Below the pieces are notes generated by a model. It searched no databases. It worked only from the letters and a program-made list of their open reading frames with translations, and was not told the origin of the DNA. A DNA stretch of 64,000 nt, taken from positions 1 through 64,000 of the forward strand of contig NZ_LZZW01000003.1 of assembly GCF_014170375.1 (NCBI RefSeq), written 5' to 3'. Position numbers and translations under genes: made by a program. Within the stretch, counting starts at the first letter, position 1; the number at the start of each line of letters is the position of its first letter. Shown piece after piece: positions 44,358 through 53,022 of this stretch. The DNA is from Variovorax sp. UMC13. GTDB lineage: Bacteria > Pseudomonadota > Gammaproteobacteria > Burkholderiales > Burkholderiaceae_C.

Positions 44358-45167
44358 ATGACCTCGACCGTTTTCAACCTCGTGCAGGGCGACGTGCCGC
44401 TGCTGATCTCCATCCCGCACCTGGGCACCGCGCTGCCCGACGAGCTCCGCGGCGGCCTCACGCCTGAGGCGCTCAGCGTGCGCGACACCGACTGGCACCT
44501 GGACACGCTCTACGGCTTCGCCCGCGCCATGGGCGCCTCGGTGCTGGGCGCGAAGGTCTCGCGCTACGTCATCGACCTCAACCGGCCGCCGGGCGGCGAG
44601 AGCCTCTACCCGGGCCAGACGACCACCGGCCTGTGCCCCACCGAAAGCTTTCGCGGCGAGCCGCTCTATCGCGCCGGCCATGCGCCCGACGACGCCGAGG
44701 TGCAGCGGCGCCGGGCCACCTATTGGCAGCCGTACCACGATGCGTTGCGGCAGGAGCTGGACCGGCTGCGCGCGCTGCACGGCCAGGTACTGCTGTGGGA
44801 GGCGCATTCGATCGCCAGCGTGCTGCCGCGGCTGTTCGAGGGCAAGCTGCCCGACCTGAACCTGGGCACCAACGACGGCGCGGCCTGCGCCGCCGACATC
44901 CTGGCGGCGGCGGTCCAGCCGGTGGTCGACAGCGCCGGTGCGTTCACGCACGTGGCCAACGGCCGCTTCAAGGGCGGCTACATCACGCGCGCCTACGGGC
45001 CGCCGGCGGCGGGTGTGCATGCGATCCAGCTGGAGATGTGCCAGTCGGTCTACATGAACGAGGAAGCGCCCTTTGCCTACCGCGCGGACCTCGCGGCGAA
45101 GGTCCAGCCGCTGTTGGAAAGAATGCTGGGCGCGGCCATGCTGCAGCTCGTCACGCGCGACGCATAG
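44358..45167 (+). CDS. hutG: N-formylglutamate amidohydrolase (HutG-type)
   Basis: Hydrolyses N-formyl-L-glutamate, or a related N-formyl/N-acyl amino acid, as in the last step of the five-step histidine pathway. It has 269 residues. Motifs: DVPLLISIPHLGTALP with the probable metal His, RDTDWHLDTLYGFARAMGASVL, RYVIDLNRPPGGESLYPGQTTTGLCP, and VLLWEAHSI. YITRAYGPPAAGVHAIQLEMCQSVYM closes the domain. A longer frame runs upstream, but ATG 44358 starts the family N-terminus. The other hut enzymes are absent here, so the true substrate may be a different formyl-amino acid. Confidence 0.88.
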   Translation: MTSTVFNLVQGDVPLLISIPHLGTALPDELRGGLTPEALSVRDTDWHLDTLYGFARAMGASVLGAKVSRYVIDLNRPPGGESLYPGQTTTGLCPTESFRGEPLYRAGHAPDDAEVQRRRATYWQPYHDALRQELDRLRALHGQVLLWEAHSIASVLPRLFEGKLPDLNLGTNDGAACAADILAAAVQPVVDSAGAFTHVANGRFKGGYITRAYGPPAAGVHAIQLEMCQSVYMNEEAPFAYRADLAAKVQPLLERMLGAAMLQLVTRDA

Positions 45168-45207
45168 GGTGCGAGAACCGCCGGGGGGCTGTGCTGTAAT
45201 CGAGCGC

Positions 45208-46209
45208 ATGAATCCCAACAGCAAGAAGGGTCTGCCCGATCTGGACCTGCTGGTGAGCTGGATCGCGGTCATCGAATCGGGCAGCGTGTCCGATGCCGCC
45301 ACGCTGCTCAACATCTCGCAGGCGGCGGTCTCGCAGCGCATCAAGCAGCTCGAGACCTTCTTCGACACCGCGCTGCTGGACCGCACCACACGGCCCGCCC
45401 AGGCCACCGCCGCCGGGCAACGCCTGTTCGAACACGCCAAGGAACTGCTGACGCAGGCCGACCAGCTGGTCGAGAGCGTCCGCGGCCTGAGCCGCGCCAA
45501 GCGCATGACCGTGCGCATCGGCTGCGTCGATTCCTTCGCGGCCACGGTCGGGCCGCTGCTGATCAAGGGGTTGGCCGGTTCCTCGCACCAGATCCGGCTT
45601 TGGTCCGGCATCACGCCCACGCTCGACGCCTCCATCGAAGGCCGGCAGCTGGATCTGGCCGTGACCACCAGCCTGCACGGCGCGGCCGGCATCGCGCGCG
45701 CGCCGCTGTTCTCGGAGAAGTTCTATGCGGTGCTGCCCGCCAAGTTCGACCTCGGCCCGCTGGGCTCGCTGACCGAGATCGAGCGGCAGCTGAAGTTCAT
45801 CCGCTACAGCGCGCGCTCGGTGATCGGCCAGCAGGTCGACGACTACCTGCAGCGCTGCGGCGACGTGCTCGAGCGCACCTACGAATTCGACACCACCGAC
45901 CCGCTGATCAGCCTGGTCGCCAACGACATGGGCTTCGCGTTGACCACGCCGCTGTGCCTCTGGCAGTCGCGGCAGTTCCTGCCCGACGTGCGGGTGGTGC
46001 CGATGTCGGCCTTCACGCGCCACGGCCGGCCCTACGTCGACGTCAGCCGCACCTTCTACCTGGCCTACCGCCAGGGCGAGATGGGCACCTTGCCCGCCGA
46101 GGTGCGCGACCTGATCCGCATCGCGGTGCGGCGCCAGCTGTCGCAGGACATCGCGCTCGCGCTGGGGCTGGGCGAAGAGGCGCTGGTGGCGTCCGAGGGC
46201 GGCGACTGA
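45208..46209 (+). CDS. LysR-family regulator of the HutG/FAD-oxidase unit
   Basis: A 333-residue LTTR starting [21 protein letters not shown]. The helix-turn-helix is at about 12-70 ([47 protein letters not shown]). The periplasmic-binding-protein-like effector domain runs about 98-310. It is 40 bases after hutG in the same direction, so it probably controls hutG and the divergent hutD/FAD oxidase genes through the dyad at 44266. Confidence 0.88.
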   Translation: MNPNSKKGLPDLDLLVSWIAVIESGSVSDAATLLNISQAAVSQRIKQLETFFDTALLDRTTRPAQATAAGQRLFEHAKELLTQADQLVESVRGLSRAKRMTVRIGCVDSFAATVGPLLIKGLAGSSHQIRLWSGITPTLDASIEGRQLDLAVTTSLHGAAGIARAPLFSEKFYAVLPAKFDLGPLGSLTEIERQLKFIRYSARSVIGQQVDDYLQRCGDVLERTYEFDTTDPLISLVANDMGFALTTPLCLWQSRQFLPDVRVVPMSAFTRHGRPYVDVSRTFYLAYRQGEMGTLPAEVRDLIRIAVRRQLSQDIALALGLGEEALVASEGGD

Positions 46210-46351
46210 GGCGCCGGCCTTAAGCATTGCATCGGCAGGTCTTATCTTCGGCCCGCGGGCCCGCGCCTTGGCAACACTGCAGGCGGCCGCATCGCGATGC
46301 GGCTCGAACCAAGCATGTGGTCTTGGTCGCAAATCCGGAGCTGGTGAAGAT

Positions 46352-47101
46352 ATGAAAGTACTGGTGCCCGTCAAACGGGTCGTCGACTACAACGTCAAGG
46401 TCCGTGTGAAGAGCGACGGCACGGGCGTCGACATCGCCAACGTCAAGATGAGCATGAACCCCTTCGACGAGATCGCCGTCGAAGAGGCTGTGCGCCTGAA
46501 GGAGAAGGGCGTGGTGACCGAGGTCATCGCCGTCTCCTGCGGCGACGCGAAGTGCCAGGAAACCCTGCGCACCGCGATGGCCATCGGCGCCGACCGCGGC
46601 ATCCTGGTCGAGACCACCGAAGAGCTGCAGCCCCTGGCTGTCGCCAAGCTGCTCAAGGCGCTGGTCGACAAGGAACAGCCCCAGCTGATCATCCTGGGCA
46701 AGCAGGCCATCGACGACGACGCCAACCAGACCGGCCAGATGCTGGCCGCGCTGGCCGACCTGCCCCAAGCCACCTTCGCCTCGAAGGTCGAAGTGGCCGG
46801 TGACAAGGCCACCGTCTCGCGCGAAGTCGACGGCGGCATGGAGACGCTGACGCTGACGCTGCCGGCCGTGATCACGACCGACCTGCGCCTGAGCGAGCCG
46901 CGCTACGTGACCTTGCCCAACATCATGAAGGCGAAGAAGAAGCAGCTCGACACCTTCAAGCCCGAGGACCTGGGCGTGGACGTCAAGCCGCGCCTGAAGA
47001 CCCTCAAGGTCAGTGAGCCGCCCAAGCGCGGTGCCGGCATCAAGGTGCCCGACGTTGCAACCCTGGTGGACAAACTGAAGAACGAAGCGAAGGTGATCTG
47101 A
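46352..47101 (+). CDS. etfB: electron transfer flavoprotein, beta subunit
   Basis: Half of the FAD/AMP-containing ETF that passes electrons from acyl-CoA dehydrogenases to ETF-ubiquinone oxidoreductase. It has 249 residues. [20 protein letters not shown] at the start, [50 protein letters not shown] (AMP/FAD-binding segment) and [21 protein letters not shown] are all typical. It is two bases before etfA. A frame extension upstream of ATG 46352 is not conserved-looking. Confidence 0.96.
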   Translation: MKVLVPVKRVVDYNVKVRVKSDGTGVDIANVKMSMNPFDEIAVEEAVRLKEKGVVTEVIAVSCGDAKCQETLRTAMAIGADRGILVETTEELQPLAVAKLLKALVDKEQPQLIILGKQAIDDDANQTGQMLAALADLPQATFASKVEVAGDKATVSREVDGGMETLTLTLPAVITTDLRLSEPRYVTLPNIMKAKKKQLDTFKPEDLGVDVKPRLKTLKVSEPPKRGAGIKVPDVATLVDKLKNEAKVI

Positions 47102-47103
47102 AC

Positions 47104-48037
47104 ATGAGCGCACTTGTCATTGCTGAACACGACCACGCCACGGTCAAGCCCGCCACCCTCAACACCGTGACCGCAGCCATCGCCTGCGGCGGTGAAGTCC
47201 ATGTGCTGGTCGCTGGCGCCAATGCCGCCGAAGCCGGCAAGGCCGCCGCGCAGATCGCCGGCGTCACCAAGGTCATCGTGGCCGACAGCCCGAGCCTGGC
47301 CGAGAACTTGGCTGAAAACGTGGCCGCGCAGGTGCTGGCGATCGCCGGCAACTACAGCCACATCCTGTTCCCCTCGACCGCCAACGGCAAGAACGTCGCA
47401 CCGCGCGTGGCCGCCAAGCTGGACGTGGCACAGATCAGCGACATCACGGCCGTGGTGAGCGCCGACACCTTCGAGCGTCCGATCTACGCCGGCAACGCGA
47501 TCGCCACCGTGCAGAGCGGCGATGCGACCAAGGTCATCACGGTGCGCACCACCGGCTTCGATGCGGCAGCCGCAACGGGTGGTTCGGCTTCGGTCGAAAC
47601 CGCCGAAGGCGTGGCCGACAGCGGCAAGAGCGCCTTCGTGGGCCGCGAGGTCACGAAGAGCGAGCGCCCCGAACTGACGGCCGCCAAGATCATCGTCTCG
47701 GGTGGCCGCGCGCTGGGCAGCGCCGAGAAGTTCCAAGAGGTGATGGCACCCGCTGGCGGACAAGCTCAACGCGGGCCTGGGTGCATCGCGTGCGGCCGTC
47801 GACGCGGGCTACGCCCCGAACGACTGGCAAGTGGGCCAGACCGGCAAGATCGTGGCGCCGCAGCTGTACATCGCGGCCGGCATCTCGGGCGCGATCCAGC
47901 ATCTGGCGGGCATGAAGGACTCCAAGGTGATCGTGGCGATCAACAAGGACGAAGAGGCACCGATCTTCTCGGTGGCCGACTACGGCCTGGTGGCGGACCT
48001 GTTCATGGCATTGCCGGAGATGACCGCAGCGCTTTGA
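47104..48037 (+). pseudogene. etfA: electron transfer flavoprotein alpha subunit, frameshifted
   Basis: The FAD-binding ETF alpha subunit, broken by one extra base. Codons 1 to about 215 are normal ([43 protein letters not shown]). After the CCC at 47749-47751 the frame moves: removing one C restores [26 protein letters not shown] and joins directly to the family C-terminus with [27 protein letters not shown] and [14 protein letters not shown], ending at the stop at 48035-48037. Restored length 310 residues is full size for the family. Both halves are otherwise intact and etfB is perfect, so a sequencing or assembly error is more likely than real loss of an important gene. Confidence 0.9.
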
Positions 48038-48157
48038 TTCAACCTCTTGCAAAAGGAAGCGCCGTGGCGTTGACGCGGGTCTGGCGCAGGGCCACCATGG
48101 GCTGAGCGCGCACCGCAGCGCTGCAATGGCCGGCCATCGCCGGCCCAAGGAGACGCC

Positions 48158-48970
48158 ATGGCCGAAAGCGACAAGGTGTTCGCGGGTTCGATCCCGCAGC
48201 TCTACGACACGCTGATGGTGCCGCTGATCTTCGAGGCCTATGCGGCCGACATGGCGGTACTGGCCGCGGCCGGCCTGCCCGGGGCGGTGCTGGAAACGGC
48301 TGCTGGCAGCGGCGTCGTCACGCGGGCGCTGGCACCCCGGCTCGGCACCGGCGCGCGCTACGTGGTGACCGACCTCAGCCAGGCCATGCTCGACCATGCG
48401 GCCACCCGGCAGCCGCCGGATGGCCGCATCGAATGGCGGCAGGCGGATGCGCTGGCCTTGCCCTTCGACGACGCGTCCTTCGACGTGGTGGTGTGCCAGT
48501 TCGGCGCGATGTTCTTCCCCGACCGGGTCGCCGGCTACGCCGAGGCGCGCCGCGTGCTCAGCCCGGACGGGCGCTTCGTCTTCGATGTCTGGGACCGGAT
48601 CGAGGAGAACGCTTTTGCCGACGAGGTCACCCGGGCCCTCGCCGAAGTCTTTCCGCACGATCCGCCGAGATTCCTTGCCCGCACGCCGCACGGTTACCAC
48701 GACACCGCGCTGATCCGCGCGGAGCTGGGCCGCGCCGGCTTCACCGACATCGGGATCGAGACGCGCGCGAAGACGAGCCATGCGCCGTCGGCGCGCGAGG
48801 TCGCCACCGCCTATTGCCAGGGAACGCCGCTGCGCAACGAGATCGAGGCGCGCGACGCCAGCCTGCTGGCGCTCGCCACCGACCGTGCGGCCCAGGCCAT
48901 CGCCAGCCGGCATGGCGAGGGGCCGGTGAGCGGCGGGATCCAGGCGCATGTGGTGGTGGCGGCGGGATGA
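48158..48970 (+). CDS. class I SAM-dependent methyltransferase
   Basis: A 270-residue cytoplasmic methyltransferase. Motif I is VLETAAGSGVVTRALAPRLG (about 46-65), then VTDLSQAMLDHA (motif II), WRQADALALPFDDASFDVVVCQFGAMFFPD (motif IV) and RVLSPDGRFVFDVWD (motif VI region). This is the UbiE/COQ5-like small-molecule group, but the substrate is unknown. AAGGAG precedes the ATG; a perfect GGCCGGC/GCCGGCC hairpin lies just upstream of that site. No partner gene is evident. Confidence 0.85.
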   Translation: MAESDKVFAGSIPQLYDTLMVPLIFEAYAADMAVLAAAGLPGAVLETAAGSGVVTRALAPRLGTGARYVVTDLSQAMLDHAATRQPPDGRIEWRQADALALPFDDASFDVVVCQFGAMFFPDRVAGYAEARRVLSPDGRFVFDVWDRIEENAFADEVTRALAEVFPHDPPRFLARTPHGYHDTALIRAELGRAGFTDIGIETRAKTSHAPSAREVATAYCQGTPLRNEIEARDASLLALATDRAAQAIASRHGEGPVSGGIQAHVVVAAG

Positions 48971-49114
48971 GCTGAACGACCGCCACGACGCGCACAGATC
49001 AACGATGCCCTGCGTGCGCCATTAACCCCACGCCCACCACGGCGTCCCCCTCCCCATTCCTCGCGGTCGAAGGGCACGACCGGCGCTTCGCGCTGGACGT
49101 CAGGGAAATCCCTG

Positions 49115-49166
49115 CCATTTCCAGAAACTTTCATGGATGAGAATGAAGTTTCATAAATAGAAATGG
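49115..49166. promoter_or_regulatory. nested inverted repeat upstream of the Bug-protein gene
   Basis: Inner arms GAAACTTTCAT (49124-49134) and ATGAAGTTTC (49143-49152) match except for one extra T. Outer arms CCATTTC (49115-49121) and GAAATGG (49160-49166) are exact. It ends eight bases before the ATG at 49174, in an AT-rich island. A separate small palindrome CAGGGA-AA-TCCCTG precedes it (49101-49114). Candidate operator for the IclR protein encoded at 50244. Confidence 0.6.
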
Positions 49167-49173
49167 AGACAAG

Positions 49174-50193
49174 ATGACATCGACTGCTGCTCTTCGCTCG
49201 CGGCGTGACGTGCTGGCCACCGGGGCCGGCCTGCTCGGCGCGGCCCTGATGCCCCCGAATGCGTCCGCCCAGGGACCGGGAAGCTGGCCGGACAAGGCCG
49301 TGACCGTGGTGGTGGGCGCGCCGCCCGGAGGCCAGACCGACTTCGCCATGCGGGTGCAGACCGCGGGCCTGCAGGCGGCGTTGGGGCAGCCCTTCGTCAT
49401 CGACAACCGGCCGGGTGCCGGCGGCAACATCAGCGTGGAGTACGTGCTGAAGGGGCCGACCGACGGCTACCGCCTGCTGGTGGGCAACGGCGGGAACATG
49501 ACGCTCAACCCGCACACCTACCGCAACACGCCGATGGTCGATCCACGGCTGCTGCTGCCCATCGGCCTGCTGCTGCAGTCGGGCCTGGTGCTGGCCGTGC
49601 ATCCCAGCGTGCCCGCGAAGGACTTCAACGAGCTGGTGGCCTGGGTCAAGGCGCAGGAGCAGGCGAAGGGCGGCGTCGACTATGCGTCGTCCGGGCCGGG
49701 CAGCCTGACGCAGGCGGCGATGGAGCTGCTGCGCGACCGCATGGGCAAGCCGAAGATGAACCACATCGCCTACAAGGGCAGCGCGCCCGCGATGCAGGAC
49801 TTGCTGGCGGGCCGTGTCACCCTCATGTTCGACGCGGTGTCGGTGATCGCGCCCTTCCTCAAGACGGGGCAGCTGCGCGCGCTCATGGTGACGAGCCAGC
49901 AACGCGTGCCGGCCTTCCCCGACATTCCGACCGCGGCCGAGATCGGCGTCAGGAACTTCGTGGTGACCTCCTTCATCGGGCTCTACGGTCCGCCGGGCCT
50001 GTCGCCGGAGATCGTCAAAAAGGCGAATGCCGCCCTCAACAAGACCATGGCCGACCCGGCCACCACGAAGATGCTGATCGACCGCGGCGACGAGCCGGGC
50101 GGAGGGCCGCCGGAGCGCCTGAAGGCGATGACCCACGACTACTACACGACCTGGGGCGAGGTCGTGAAGGCGAACGACATCCGCGCGGACTGA
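49174..50193 (+). CDS. Bug/TctC-family tripartite tricarboxylate-type binding protein
   Basis: A periplasmic binding protein of 339 residues with a twin-Arg-type signal (SRRDVLATGAGLLGAALMPPNASA, about 9-32). The Bug fold follows with WPDKAVTVVVGAPPGGQTDFAMR, FVIDNRPGAGGNISVEYVLKGPTDGYRLLV and IAYKGSAPAMQDLLAGRVTLMFD, all family hallmarks. Bug proteins bind carboxylates or amides and are very numerous in this bacterial family, often without a dedicated TctAB permease, as here. TGGAGAC precedes the ATG. First gene of the catabolic cluster that runs to 54249. Confidence 0.9.
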   Translation: MTSTAALRSRRDVLATGAGLLGAALMPPNASAQGPGSWPDKAVTVVVGAPPGGQTDFAMRVQTAGLQAALGQPFVIDNRPGAGGNISVEYVLKGPTDGYRLLVGNGGNMTLNPHTYRNTPMVDPRLLLPIGLLLQSGLVLAVHPSVPAKDFNELVAWVKAQEQAKGGVDYASSGPGSLTQAAMELLRDRMGKPKMNHIAYKGSAPAMQDLLAGRVTLMFDAVSVIAPFLKTGQLRALMVTSQQRVPAFPDIPTAAEIGVRNFVVTSFIGLYGPPGLSPEIVKKANAALNKTMADPATTKMLIDRGDEPGGGPPERLKAMTHDYYTTWGEVVKANDIRAD

Positions 50194-50243
50194 GGCCGCA
50201 TCCCGAGGACGACCACCGTGCAACTCTTCACACGATCCAACGA

Positions 50244-51038
50244 ATGACCAAGACCACCGAAGGCAAGACCGACAAACAACCGCAGTACTCGGCGCCTGCC
50301 GTCGACAAGGCACTGGACGTGATCGAGCTGCTGGCGGCGCAGGTCAACGGCCTGCCGCTGGCGGAGATCGCGACCCAGCTCAACCGCACGATCAGCGAGA
50401 TCTATCGCGTGGCGCTCGCGCTCTCGTCGCGCGGCGTCATCTCCCAGGACGCGTCCTCCGAACGCTATTTCCTCACCGGCAAGCTGTTCGAGCTGACCCA
50501 TCGCCATCCGCCCACCGAGCGGCTCATCGGGCTGGCCACCCCCCTGATGCAGGCCCTTGCCGAACAGATGGAGCAATCGTGCCACCTGGCCGTGCTCGAC
50601 CGCGACGCGGTGCTGATCGTCGCCAGCGTGGCCAGCCCCCTGCCCATGAACTACAGCGTGCGCGTCGGCGCGCGGTTCCCGGCGCTGGAGACCAGTTCGG
50701 GCGTCGTGCTGGTGGCCTACCAGCAGGCCGAGCAATGGCCGCAGTGGATCGCTGCCGCGCCCGGCATCGCCCCGCGGCAGTTGCAGGAGCGGCTGCTGTC
50801 CGCTTCGACCCAGGCCAGCGAGGAACTGCTGAGCCCGATCGTGCAAGGCGTGACCAACCTGAGCTTCGCGATCCGCGACCACCGGGGGGCGGCCGTGGCC
50901 GCGCTGACGGTTCCGTTCCTCAGCCAGGTCGGGCTGCGCGTGGATCTGGCGTCGGCACGGGCGATGGCGCAGCAGACCGCCCACCGGCTCGCCGGCCTGC
51001 TCGGCTTCACGCAGGCGGGCGCCGGGGCCGCGCCATGA
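50244..51038 (+). CDS. IclR-family regulator of the CoA-transferase cluster
   Basis: A 264-residue regulator. The wHTH (about 18-78) includes APAVDKALDVIELLAAQVNGLPLAEIATQLNRTISEIYRVALAL, and the effector domain (about 95-255) includes FPALETSSGVVLVAYQ and VTNLSFAIRDHRGAAVAALTVPFL. Unlike most IclR proteins, the LGV(R/Q)CxAVP element is replaced by VTNLSFAIRD. Its TGA overlaps the ATG of the binding protein that follows (ATGA). Confidence 0.87.
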   Translation: MTKTTEGKTDKQPQYSAPAVDKALDVIELLAAQVNGLPLAEIATQLNRTISEIYRVALALSSRGVISQDASSERYFLTGKLFELTHRHPPTERLIGLATPLMQALAEQMEQSCHLAVLDRDAVLIVASVASPLPMNYSVRVGARFPALETSSGVVLVAYQQAEQWPQWIAAAPGIAPRQLQERLLSASTQASEELLSPIVQGVTNLSFAIRDHRGAAVAALTVPFLSQVGLRVDLASARAMAQQTAHRLAGLLGFTQAGAGAAP

Positions 51039-52240
51039 CGGTGACGCACCGGCTGCGCGGGCTCACCTGGGACCATCCGCGGGGTTACGACCCCCTGGTC
51101 GCATGCGCCGCGCGCTACGCGCAGGACCACCCGCATGTGTCGATCGAGTGGCACAAGCGCTCGCTCCACGATTTCGGTGCCTTCCCGATCGAGGAACTGG
51201 CGCGCTCCTTCGACCTGCTGGTGATCGATCATCCCTTCATGGGCCAGGCGGCGCGCACGCGCTGCTTCCTCGACCTGCGCGAATGGATCGCCGCCGACGT
51301 GCTCGACGCGCTGGTGGCGCAGGGCGTGGGACCCTCGGGGCCTTCATACGCCTGGGACAAGGCCCTGTACGCGCTGCCGACCGATGCGGCCGCGCATGTC
51401 GCCAGCTACCGCCCCGAGCTGATGGCGGCGCTGGATGCGCCCGCGCCGCGCGACTGGCAGGACGTCGTGCGCCTGGCCGCCCGGGCGAGGGCCAACGGCC
51501 AGACCCTGGCCTGGGCCGGCACGCCGACCGATGCCGCCTGCACGCTCCTCACGCTGGCGGCCAACCTGGGCCATGCCGGGTCGATGGCGGATGGCGAATT
51601 CCTCCCCGGCCCCGGCCTGGCGCAGGTCATGGGCCATCTGCACTGGCTGGCGGAGAACGCCCAGGCCAGCTGCCTGGACGACAACCCGATCCGCATGTAC
51701 GAGCAGATGGTCGCGTCCGACCGGATGGTGTACTGCCCCGCGGCCTTCGGCTACTCGAACTACGCGCGCGCCGGTCGCACGCCCTGGCTTCAGTTCGCGC
51801 CCCTGGCCGGCCCCGGCAAGGTGCCCTCGCGCGGGGCCTTGCTCGGCGGCGCCGGCATGGCGATCTCGCGCCACAGCGACCAAGCCGGCGAGGCGGCCCG
51901 CTTCGTGGCCTGGCTGCACGGCGCCGAGGTGCAGGGTGGCCTGTACCTGGAAGCGGGCGGGCAGCCGGGCAGCGCCGGGGCCTGGCGAAGCGACCACGCC
52001 AACGCCCAGGCCCACGACTTCTTCGCGCGCACCTTGCCCTCGCTCGACGGCGCGTTCGTCAGGCCGCGCTTCGCCGGCTTCGTGCCCTTCATCGAAGCGG
52101 CCGGCGTGGAGATCAACCGCTGCCTGCGCGGCCAATGTTCCCTGGGCGAGCTGCGCAGGGCCCTGGACACGCTCTACGGCGATGCCTGGTCCTCGCGCGA
52201 GCAAGGACGCACCCCCCTTCTTCAAGCGAGCAATGCATGA
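51035..52240 (+). CDS. solute-binding-protein-fold protein lacking a signal peptide
   Basis: A 401-residue protein with the fold of family 1 extracellular binding proteins. It starts at the mature domain (MTVTHRLRGLTWDHPRGYDPLV), with no signal peptide, lipobox or membrane anchor, and the ATGA overlap with the IclR gene fixes the start. Inner landmarks are FDLLVIDHPFMGQ, ALYALPTDAAAHVASYRPEL, the AAFGYSNYARAG stretch and LGGAGMAISRHSDQAGEAARFVAWL. No ABC permease or ATPase is in the cluster. It therefore probably stays in the cytoplasm, where it could bind a CoA thioester or ligand for the regulator or enzymes. It overlaps the enoyl-CoA hydratase gene by ATGA. Confidence 0.8.
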   Translation: MTVTHRLRGLTWDHPRGYDPLVACAARYAQDHPHVSIEWHKRSLHDFGAFPIEELARSFDLLVIDHPFMGQAARTRCFLDLREWIAADVLDALVAQGVGPSGPSYAWDKALYALPTDAAAHVASYRPELMAALDAPAPRDWQDVVRLAARARANGQTLAWAGTPTDAACTLLTLAANLGHAGSMADGEFLPGPGLAQVMGHLHWLAENAQASCLDDNPIRMYEQMVASDRMVYCPAAFGYSNYARAGRTPWLQFAPLAGPGKVPSRGALLGGAGMAISRHSDQAGEAARFVAWLHGAEVQGGLYLEAGGQPGSAGAWRSDHANAQAHDFFARTLPSLDGAFVRPRFAGFVPFIEAAGVEINRCLRGQCSLGELRRALDTLYGDAWSSREQGRTPLLQASNA

Positions 52241-52995
52241 CGCAGCCTCTTGTGACATCCAGTGTGAGCGACCATGTCGCCACGATCCTCTTCAACCGAC
52301 CCGCGCAGCTCAATGCCATGAACTCGCGGATGATCGACGCGCTGTGCGACGCGCTGGCCGAAGCGAGCGCGAATCCGCAGGTCAAGGTCGTGATCCTGGG
52401 CGGGCATGGGACCTCCTTCATGGCCGGCGCGGACATCAAGGAATACGCGCAGTTGAATCCGCAAAGCTTCGCGGACTTCCAGGAACGTGGCGCACGCGTC
52501 TACGAACTGATCGAACAAGCCGACAAGGTCGTCGTCGCGGCCGTCAACGGCTATGCCCTGGGCGGCGGCTTCGAGATCGCGCTGGCGGCCGACCTGGTCG
52601 TCGCCCAGCGCGACGCCAAGCTCGGCCTGCCCGAGAGCCGGCTGGGGCTGGTCCCCGGCGGCGGCGGCACGCAGCGCCTGCTGAGGAAGCTGCCCTACAA
52701 CCGCGCGGTGGAACTGCTCATGACCGGTGCGGCCCGGCCCGCGCCGCTGTGGCATGAATGGGGCGTGGTGAACGTGCTCGCCGAGGGCGACGCGCTGGCG
52801 GCCGCGCGCCAGTGGTGCGAGCGCTTCGCCGAGGCGTCGCTGCCGGCCCTCGTCGCGCTCAAGCGGCTCGCACGCGACGCGCGCGACCTGCCCTTCGACG
52901 CCGGACTGGCACGGGAGCGCCAGGCGCTGAACGCCTTGCACGAAACCCCTTATGCGCTGGCGCGCATCGACGAATTCGCGCGCAAGAGCGCCTGA
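52237..52995 (+). CDS. enoyl-CoA hydratase/isomerase family protein
   Basis: A crotonase-fold enzyme of 252 residues. The oxyanion-hole segments are GTSFMAGADIKEYAQL (about 57-72) and VNGYALGGGFEIALAADLVVA (about 103-123). The two usual catalytic Glu positions are occupied as in hydratases (second segment LPESRLGLVPGGGGTQRL). Likely hydrates or isomerises a CoA thioester produced by the adjoining CoA-transferase. Its ATG overlaps the previous stop. The next gene begins 27 bases after its stop. Confidence 0.9.
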   Translation: MTQPLVTSSVSDHVATILFNRPAQLNAMNSRMIDALCDALAEASANPQVKVVILGGHGTSFMAGADIKEYAQLNPQSFADFQERGARVYELIEQADKVVVAAVNGYALGGGFEIALAADLVVAQRDAKLGLPESRLGLVPGGGGTQRLLRKLPYNRAVELLMTGAARPAPLWHEWGVVNVLAEGDALAAARQWCERFAEASLPALVALKRLARDARDLPFDAGLARERQALNALHETPYALARIDEFARKSA

Positions 52996-53022
52996 AGAAC
53001 AATGAAATCCAACGGAGACACC

